From JAJDOD01 sp039024895 (GTDB lineage Bacteria > Pseudomonadota > Alphaproteobacteria > Rhodobacterales > Rhodobacteraceae): a DNA stretch of 64,000 nucleotides. This document shows positions 59,321-64,000 of the stretch, one piece after another. Under the pieces are notes generated by a model. It searched no databases. It saw nothing but the letters and a program-made list of their open reading frames with translations, and was not told the DNA's origin. The DNA lies in contig JBCCPJ010000001.1 of the NCBI GenBank assembly GCA_039024895.1, forward strand, positions 359,043-423,042. Reading direction: 5' to 3'. The translations under genes were made by a program, and so were the position numbers. The stretch's first letter is position 1; each line of letters begins with the position of its first letter.

Positions 59321-60079
59321 ATGAAACGCTTCTTTCTCCTGACAGCTGGCCGCACCGGATCGACGGCAGTTCTTGATAGCCTAAACAAGCTGCCCTCTGT
59401 CGTGGCATTACAGGAGCCATTTCTCAAAGGCCGAGACCCGAAAGAGGGATTGAAAACGGCCCAAGGTAGTGTTCCGTTCTTTGAGAACCACTTAAACAGT
59501 CAAGGCATGCTCTCGCGCGGCTTATCCAAACTATCAGAGCGTTCACACGTTGAGAGCTATCTGAAAATCATCGAGGCCAAATCGACAACGCGGAGTACTA
59601 AGGCGTTCGGTTTCAAAGCTCTCAGACACCACTTTAAAGATCATAGAACACTGTCCAACATACTGCTTAAACGAGCCTATCATTGCATTTGTCTTAAACG
59701 TGACGCTATTCGACAGTCGATATCCCTACAGGTGGCAAGACAGCGCGGCCTGTACAACACGACCAAAGATTTGAAGGACACGGTCCCAGTTCACATCGAC
59801 ATGAACGAACTTCAGAAATCAGTTGAAAATGAAACCCAGCGTGTTGCTTTAGACGTCGATGAATTCAAAGCGCGCGGATTTCCTTTGATCCTTGTAGACT
59901 ACGAGACCTTTAGCGACGATCCTCGCAAATTCTTTTACGAAATCCAGGATCTTCTCGATTTGCCCCGCGACCTGCCACCTGCCAGTGACTACAAGCGCGT
60001 AATCAAGAACCTGAAAGACACCATCTCAAACTACGACGAAGTCCAAGCGTTCGCAGTCGAGAGGGGCCAGTCTCTCTGA
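59321..60079 (+). CDS. Sulfotransferase-like protein
   Basis: 252 residues beginning MKRFFLLTAGRTGSTAVLDSL, which carries the P-loop-like 5'-phosphosulfate binding motif of sulfotransferases (FLLTAGRTGSTAV). Further conserved-looking pieces are ALQEPFLKGRD, RAYHCICLKRDAIRQSISLQ, resembling the 3'-phosphate-binding Arg/Ser region, and FPLILVDYETF. PAPS-dependent transfer to an unknown acceptor is inferred. ATG 59321 was chosen; the frame is open 82 codons earlier without similarity. It lies on the plus strand between rplK and nusG, an unusual place, and appears A-rich compared with its neighbours. Confidence 0.78.
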   Translation: MKRFFLLTAGRTGSTAVLDSLNKLPSVVALQEPFLKGRDPKEGLKTAQGSVPFFENHLNSQGMLSRGLSKLSERSHVESYLKIIEAKSTTRSTKAFGFKALRHHFKDHRTLSNILLKRAYHCICLKRDAIRQSISLQVARQRGLYNTTKDLKDTVPVHIDMNELQKSVENETQRVALDVDEFKARGFPLILVDYETFSDDPRKFFYEIQDLLDLPRDLPPASDYKRVIKNLKDTISNYDEVQAFAVERGQSL

Positions 60080-60091
60080 CGCGAAAATAAG

Positions 60092-60625
60092 TTAGGTCTG
60101 TTTCGAAACCTGCGTGAACTCCAGTTCAACCGGCGTAGCCCGACCAAAGATTGACACCGTGACCTTCAGGCGCTGGTTCTCTTCGTCGACCTCTTCCACA
60201 GTACCGTCAAAGTCCTCGAACGGACCATCGTTCACTTTAACTTGCTCACCAACCTCATAGGAGATCATGAGTTTCGGAGCGCTTTCACCTTCTTCGACGC
60301 GGTTCAGAATACCGTTCACCTCCGCATCCCGCATTGGCATCGGACGACCCTGCGGTCCAAGAAAGCCTGTGACGCGATTGATAGAGTTGATGAGGTGGTA
60401 CCCCTCGTCAGACATCTCCATACGCACAAGCACATAGCCCGGCATGAAACGACGCTCCGCGGTGACCTTCTTCCCACGTCGTATTTCGATAACCTCTTCT
60501 GTGGGAACAAGTACTTCTTCGATCTGATCTTGGAGGTCAGCATCCTCCACAGATTGGCGGATCGTTTCGGCAACCTTTTTCTCGAAGTTGGACAACACGC
60601 TCACTGAGTACCAGCGCTTCGCCAT
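60092..60625 (-). CDS. nusG: Transcription termination/antitermination protein NusG
   Basis: 177-residue NusG that couples RNA polymerase to ribosomes and Rho. NGN domain: KRWYSVSVLSNFEKKVAETI, PTEEVIEIRRGKKVTAERRFMPGYVLV, NRVTGFLG. KOW domain: VGEQVKVNDGPFEDFDGTVEEVDEENQRLKVTVSIFGR. ATG 60625 (MAKRWYS) is the standard start. It is on the minus strand after secE, but the adjoining rplK is 1 kb further on because a plus-strand gene intervenes. Confidence 0.97.
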   Translation of the reverse strand: MAKRWYSVSVLSNFEKKVAETIRQSVEDADLQDQIEEVLVPTEEVIEIRRGKKVTAERRFMPGYVLVRMEMSDEGYHLINSINRVTGFLGPQGRPMPMRDAEVNGILNRVEEGESAPKLMISYEVGEQVKVNDGPFEDFDGTVEEVDEENQRLKVTVSIFGRATPVELEFTQVSKQT

Positions 60626-60665
60626 GGGTCGAGGTCCTTCTTGCGGGGGCAGAATGCAACTGCCG

Positions 60666-60702
60666 GAAATTAAAACGGGCGTGCACTTTAACATGCACGC
60701 CG
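60666..60702 (-). terminator. Hairpin between secE and nusG
   Basis: Stem GGCGTGCA / TGCACGCC (60678-60685 and 60694-60701) with an eight-base loop, followed on the minus strand by CGTTTTAATTT. It looks like an intrinsic terminator or attenuator in the 125-base spacer between secE and nusG, implying partial separation of the two transcripts. Confidence 0.6.
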
Positions 60703-60750
60703 CTCATAAAGTAGACGTCTATCGCCACAGTTGACCCAGTTCAAGAGGTC

Positions 60751-60945
60751 TCATGTGCCAAAGTAAGTGAGTACGATCTCCAGCCCGGAAAAGATAATCC
60801 GATCAACCAGCCAGAAAAAAGCTGCAGTAAGGACGGCCAAAAAGAAAACCATCACACTGGTCAGCATCACTTCACGACGGTTGGGCCACACGACTTTGGC
60901 AACTTCTGAACGTACCTGCTGAATGAATTGAAGGGGATTAACCAT
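60751..60945 (-). CDS. secE: Preprotein translocase subunit SecE
   Basis: 64-residue membrane subunit of the Sec translocon. NPLQFIQQVRSEVAKVVWPNRREVMLTSVMVFFL contains the conserved amphipathic helix and the VVWPNRREV hinge, followed by one membrane helix. The minimal single-helix form is usual in alphaproteobacteria. Begins at ATG 60945. Confidence 0.97.
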   Translation of the reverse strand: MVNPLQFIQQVRSEVAKVVWPNRREVMLTSVMVFFLAVLTAAFFWLVDRIIFSGLEIVLTYFGT

Positions 60946-61025
60946 CGTGACCTGTCTGACGCTGCATCTGATTTTCAGCGCAGATACGCTCTTAGACGAT
61001 CGCTTTCAACCCTCTGCGATCCGGA

Positions 61026-61400
61026 TCACAAGGTCTCCAAAGGATTTGAGCGCGCGCGAACCCGACCGAGGGGCGAATCCGCGTCTGGGCCATGTGAGAT
61101 CACGGGAGGAACATCCAGGCCTAGATCGACCGTGCCTGTCTCAGCAGGCGCCAGTTTTTGCATCACATCGGCGCTTGAAACACGAGGCTTCATCTTCTCG
61201 CCACGAATTTCCATACCCCTCTGAAAGCCGCCAAAAGCAAAGAGGAAAGCAATCAAACCGCCGACCAACCAAACCCTGTTTACATCGGCTCCGGGGTCTG
61301 TAGCCAGCATAGCTTGTTGCAGATAAAATGTACCTGCGAAAATGCCGATGGCAAGAATGTAGGACCCGATCGGCGGCAAGAAGGTGAAAAGCCGAAGCAT
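61026..61400 (-). CDS. Small membrane protein of unknown function
   Basis: 124 residues with two hydrophobic segments (FLPPIGSYILAIGIFAGTFYLQQ and VWLVGGLIAFLFAFGGFQRG), then a hydrophilic C-terminal tail with SPLGRVRARSNPLETL. ATG 61400 follows CGGAGG at a normal distance; an ATG nine codons earlier lacks a site. I do not recognise a family. It stands between secE and tRNA-Trp, an insertion in an otherwise conserved neighbourhood. Confidence 0.68.
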   Translation of the reverse strand: MLRLFTFLPPIGSYILAIGIFAGTFYLQQAMLATDPGADVNRVWLVGGLIAFLFAFGGFQRGMEIRGEKMKPRVSSADVMQKLAPAETGTVDLGLDVPPVISHGPDADSPLGRVRARSNPLETL

Positions 61401-61613
61401 GATGTGCCTCCGGAAAAGGTATCTCACTCGAGGTTTCAGTCTCAGTTTCCATGAAATCAGGGCAAAATTGTGTCAGTGGCCAAATTTTGCGCGCACTGTT
61501 TCGGTTTGTGAGACAAATGGGCTCGCTGACATGATGTGAGAAGCCAGCTATCCTCAGAACGACAAACGCCAGCACTCGAACGGCGATTTACTGGCATAAG
61601 TCATTGATCTTAT

Positions 61614-61689
61614 TGGCAGGGGCGGAGGGTCTCGAACCCCCGACCTACGGTTTTGGAGACCGTCGCTCTACCAACTGAGCTACACCCCT
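61614..61689 (-). tRNA. trnW: tRNA-Trp (anticodon CCA)
   Basis: 76-nucleotide tRNA including an encoded 3' CCA. The acceptor stem AGGGGTG pairs with CGCCCCT (one G-U), the D-arm is AGCTCAGTTGGTAGAGC, the anticodon stem-loop ACGGTCTCCAAAACCGT has anticodon CCA, and the T-arm GTCGGGGGTTCGAGACCC carries the GGTTCGA loop. Discriminator base is G, as expected for bacterial tRNA-Trp. Position between tuf and secE is conserved in proteobacteria. Confidence 0.98.
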
Positions 61690-61747
61690 AAGGCCAGACT
61701 TGCAGTTACGGCAGGCCCGGATCGAAATCAAGGACGAAACGAAACCG

Positions 61748-63040
61748 TCAGTACTTCAGCCGAAGTTCCGCAGCTTCGACGTAATTGCCAACGCCCACGA
61801 GTTCAGATGCAAAGGCGCCGACGCGGTCGATTGGCAGACCGCTCTCGAGTGCCTGCTCAAAACGCAACAAACCGGCGGCCACCTCTCCCGCGCGAACCAG
61901 AGTAATCGCCAGATAGAAATGCGCCCAAGGGTCTTTGACACCGGTAGCAAGCGACGCCTCCGCCGCCGCCCGCGCGGTAGCGTAGTCCCGCAACTCCAGC
62001 GCAATGTAACTGCGAAGTAGATGGTCCGAATAGTCCGCACCGGATAGGACGATAGCGCGATCTATGACCGCCAATGCTTCCGCGAACCGTCCGTCGGTCG
62101 AAAGGGCGTCAGCATACCAGTAAAGGATAGCGTTGTTTGCGCCCAAGCGTGTATCCGCAAGCTCATATGTCTCAATTGCTTCGGCCCGGCGGCCCAGAGC
62201 AAGCAAGGCTTGTCCCCGCTCGATATAGCCGGACGACTTTTCAGGGTAAGCCGCAATCAACCGGTCTGCTTCGCGCAAGGCCTGGGAGTTCCGGTCAAGC
62301 TCTCGCAGCGCAATGATCCGATAAACGAGGCTCGGAAAGTCATCGGGCGCATCGATCAGGACTTGATTGAAGAGCACCAGCGCTTCTTCCGCTTTGTTCT
62401 CCGATAGCTTAGCGCGCCCAAGGCCATAGCGCGCATTGATGTCCGCCGGTTCGATGTCGAGAGCCGCTTCAAACTCGGCTGTGGCGCGCTGCGCGTCACC
62501 CTCGTCCAAATAGCTCCACGCGATTTCCCGAACTGCCCAAATGTAGTCCGGATCAATGGAGAGCGCCGCCGTCAGCAATACACGTGCTTCGTCCGACGAC
62601 AACTTTCCCATACGCCGTCCCGTCGCCGCCTTGCCCCCAAGGGCCTGAACCGAAACGCCAATACTCAGTGAGGTGTCGAATGCACCGTAAGCAGCCACAT
62701 CGCCTTCCAGCTCCCAGAGTGCCCAACCAAGCCCATTCCAGGCGTCCGTCGCGGTCTTGTCGAGTGCGAGCGCTTCTTCGAAGCTAGCAACTGCGACAGA
62801 GTATTGGTCTAGCCAGAGATACCCGTCCCCACGGGCTGTAATGAACTCCGCGCGCTGTTTCTGGGTGAGACCGGCTGCTGTGAGGGCGGCATCGCATGCC
62901 GAAACGATACGCGGTGGCGTTTCGCTCCGCGCCAGGCATATGCGCGCCATTGTATCTTCAGATGATGTGATCAGCGGTTTCGCAATCACCGGTGATGATG
63001 CTAACCCGAGGATCAACAGACAAAAAAACGCGCGCACCAT
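61748..63040 (-). CDS. Exported tetratricopeptide repeat protein
   Basis: 430-residue protein with a signal peptide (VRAFFCLLILGLASSPVIA). From about residue 60 it consists of tandem TPR helices, for example WLDQYSVAVASFEEALALDKTATDAWNGLGWALWEL, AVREIAWSYLDEGDAQRATAEFEAALDIEP and INARYGLGRAKLSENKAEEALVLFNQVL. ATG 63040 follows GGGGAAA; an in-frame TTG twelve bases earlier is rejected. Periplasmic protein-protein interaction is expected; partners are unknown. Lies between tRNA-Trp and tuf. Confidence 0.85.
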   Translation of the reverse strand: MVRAFFCLLILGLASSPVIAKPLITSSEDTMARICLARSETPPRIVSACDAALTAAGLTQKQRAEFITARGDGYLWLDQYSVAVASFEEALALDKTATDAWNGLGWALWELEGDVAAYGAFDTSLSIGVSVQALGGKAATGRRMGKLSSDEARVLLTAALSIDPDYIWAVREIAWSYLDEGDAQRATAEFEAALDIEPADINARYGLGRAKLSENKAEEALVLFNQVLIDAPDDFPSLVYRIIALRELDRNSQALREADRLIAAYPEKSSGYIERGQALLALGRRAEAIETYELADTRLGANNAILYWYADALSTDGRFAEALAVIDRAIVLSGADYSDHLLRSYIALELRDYATARAAAEASLATGVKDPWAHFYLAITLVRAGEVAAGLLRFEQALESGLPIDRVGAFASELVGVGNYVEAAELRLKY

Positions 63041-63177
63041 GCATTTCCCCAAAAGGTAAAATCACAAGCAGATCGTGAGATTATTTCGAGGAAACCGCGC
63101 GATTTTGCGGCAAGAGTTGGGTATTCGCGTTATGTCGCTTCAGCTGACGCGTGGGGCGAGTCTCAGTTTGAATTTGG

Positions 63178-63213
63178 GAAAAACCGAAAACGGGCAGGGA
63201 AGTCCCCGCCCGT
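63178..63213 (-). terminator. Rho-independent terminator of tuf
   Basis: Stem ACGGGC-a-GGG / CCC-c-GCCCGT with one mismatch and an AAGT loop (63190-63213), followed on the minus strand by TTTTCGGTTTTT. It lies about 50 bases after the tuf stop. Confidence 0.85.
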
Positions 63214-63265
63214 CGTTATATTCGGCCGCTTTGTAAAGCGGGGTTTATCCCGGCTTACAACGTCG

Positions 63266-64000
63266 TTACTCAATAATCTTCGACACGACGCCTGAGCCGA
63301 CGGTTCTGCCGCCTTCGCGGATGGCGAAGCGCAGGCCGTCTTCCATGGCAATCGGGGCGATCAGCTCGACCGTGAACTTCAGGTTGTCCCCTGGCATCAC
63401 CATCTCGGTGCCGCCCGGCAGTTCAACCGTCCCCGTCACATCCGTCGTCCGGAAGTAGAACTGTGGACGATAGTTCGCGAAGAACGGCGTGTGACGCCCG
63501 CCTTCATCCTTTGTCAGGATGTAGACTTCACACTCGAACTTCGTGTGCGGGTTCACCGAGCCCGGCTTGCAGAGCACCTGGCCACGCTCGACCGCTTCCC
63601 GGTCGATGCCGCGCAGAAGCGCGCCGATATTGTCGCCCGCTTCGCCCCGGTCCAGGAGCTTGCGGAACATCTCAACACCCGTGCAGGTCGTCTTGGTGGT
63701 GTCCTTGATGCCCACGATCTCAAGTTCGTCGCCAACATTCACAACACCGCGCTCCACACGACCGGTCACAACCGTCCCGCGGCCGGAGATCGAGAACACA
63801 TCCTCGATCGGCATCAGGAACGGCTGGTCCACCGCGCGTTCGGGCTGCGGGATGTATTCGTCCACAGCCGCCATCAGCTCGGCAATCTTCTCCGTGCCGA
63901 TACTGTCGTCACGCCCCTCCAGCGCCGCCAGCGCAGAGCCAGCCACGATCGGAATGTCGTCGCCCGGGAAGTCGTACTCGCTCAGAAGCTCGCGCACTTC
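63266..64000 (-). CDS. tuf: Elongation factor Tu, C-terminal part
   Basis: EF-Tu delivers aminoacyl-tRNA to the ribosome. The gene enters from the right edge, so only about 244 C-terminal residues are seen: the end of the GTPase domain (FPGDDIPIVAGSALAALEG), domain 2 (ISGRGTVVTGRVERGVVNVGDELEIVG, HTKFECEVYILTKDEGGRHTPF in the next part) and domain 3 (NYRPQFYFRTTDVTG, AIREGGRTVGSGVVSKI). Its third-position C/G bias is stronger than in its neighbours, as expected for a highly expressed gene. Confidence 0.98.
   Translation of the reverse strand, partial: EVRELLSEYDFPGDDIPIVAGSALAALEGRDDSIGTEKIAELMAAVDEYIPQPERAVDQPFLMPIEDVFSISGRGTVVTGRVERGVVNVGDELEIVGIKDTTKTTCTGVEMFRKLLDRGEAGDNIGALLRGIDREAVERGQVLCKPGSVNPHTKFECEVYILTKDEGGRHTPFFANYRPQFYFRTTDVTGTVELPGGTEMVMPGDNLKFTVELIAPIAMEDGLRFAIREGGRTVGSGVVSKIIE

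Noticed and set aside
1..64000. CRISPR arrays, insertion sequences, prophage or integrase genes
   Set aside because: No direct-repeat/spacer series, transposase, integrase or phage structural motif was found on either strand.

Overview
The window is a contiguous piece of an alphaproteobacterial chromosome, most likely from a member of the Rhodobacterales (Roseobacter/Rhodobacteraceae group). The evidence is a MipZ division ATPase, a phaZ-phaC-phaP polyhydroxybutyrate cluster, a methylsuccinyl-CoA dehydrogenase of the ethylmalonyl-CoA pathway, a PetP/PetR-type regulator pair, a VPLPA/PEP-CTERM-type exported protein, a single RSH alarmone enzyme beside rpoZ, and the order tuf - tRNA-Trp - secE - nusG - rplK - rplA. 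No phage, insertion sequence, CRISPR array or plasmid backbone is visible. Genes are dense and many adjacent genes overlap by 1 to 30 bases.

Layout. 1-2810 (minus): ispA (cut by the window edge), xseB, a histone-deacetylase-family hydrolase and the petR/petP-like regulators, with ilvE divergent from them. 3867-5815 (plus): an acyl-CoA dehydrogenase overlapping a MaoC/FAS1-like hydratase. 5812-11064 (minus): a CTERM-sorted surface protein, a queuosine-precursor-type transporter, a phytase-like esterase, MepA, an MFS transporter and a thioesterase. 11177-14468 (plus): YggT, RecQ, YaaA. 14438-17497: a cytosolic hybrid histidine kinase with a long acidic linker. 17706-19658 (plus): EF-hand protein, ECF sigma factor, a short one-helix membrane protein and a Spy/CnrX-like protein, arranged like a CnrYXH-type signalling module. 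19645-21039 (minus): a PleD-type diguanylate cyclase interrupted by one in-frame TAA.

21123-25655: DUF3572 protein, the divergent phaZ/phaC pair, phaP with PhaR-type operators, and a lone receiver protein where phaR is often found. 25748-30778 (minus): a polyamine-type ABC importer. 31188-31997: mipZ. 32399-39331: a sugar ABC importer (Frc-like) divergent from three overlapping Gfo/Idh/MocA oxidoreductases, a perfect LacI-type operator between them, and a FrcK-like kinase at the far side. 39318-45157 (minus): queG, a glutathione transferase, mtgA, a DUF2062 protein, rsh and rpoZ. 45427: a NYN-domain protein. 46119-50254 (plus): a seven-gene run from ispH to rnhA in which every junction overlaps. 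50251-55014: a small membrane protein, mcd, a TSUP exporter, a HAD phosphatase and ppaC. 55123-56486 (plus): a DUF2161 nuclease-fold protein coupled to recO. 56488-57580 (minus): two overlapping Roadblock/LC7-like genes. 57893-64000 (minus): rplA, rplK, nusG, secE, tRNA-Trp and tuf, interspersed with a plus-strand sulfotransferase-like gene, a small membrane protein and a TPR protein.

How the parts work together: PHB synthesis and mobilisation (phaC, phaZ, phaP), acyl-CoA oxidation and hydration, and the ethylmalonyl-CoA pathway enzyme Mcd all share acetoacetyl/crotonyl-CoA-level carbon. The two ABC importers supply polyamines and a sugar or polyol. The rest is housekeeping: isoprenoids (ispA, ispH), DNA repair (xseB, recQ, recO, rnhA), wall (mepA, mtgA), tRNA modification (queG and a transporter) and translation. 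The items most worth following are the split PleD, the CnrYXH-like EF-hand operon, the orphan Roadblock pair, the three-oxidoreductase sugar cluster, the 22-bp perfect palindrome in the rplK leader, and the extra genes inside the secE-nusG-rplKA region. All calls come from reading the sequence and translations; no database search was run.
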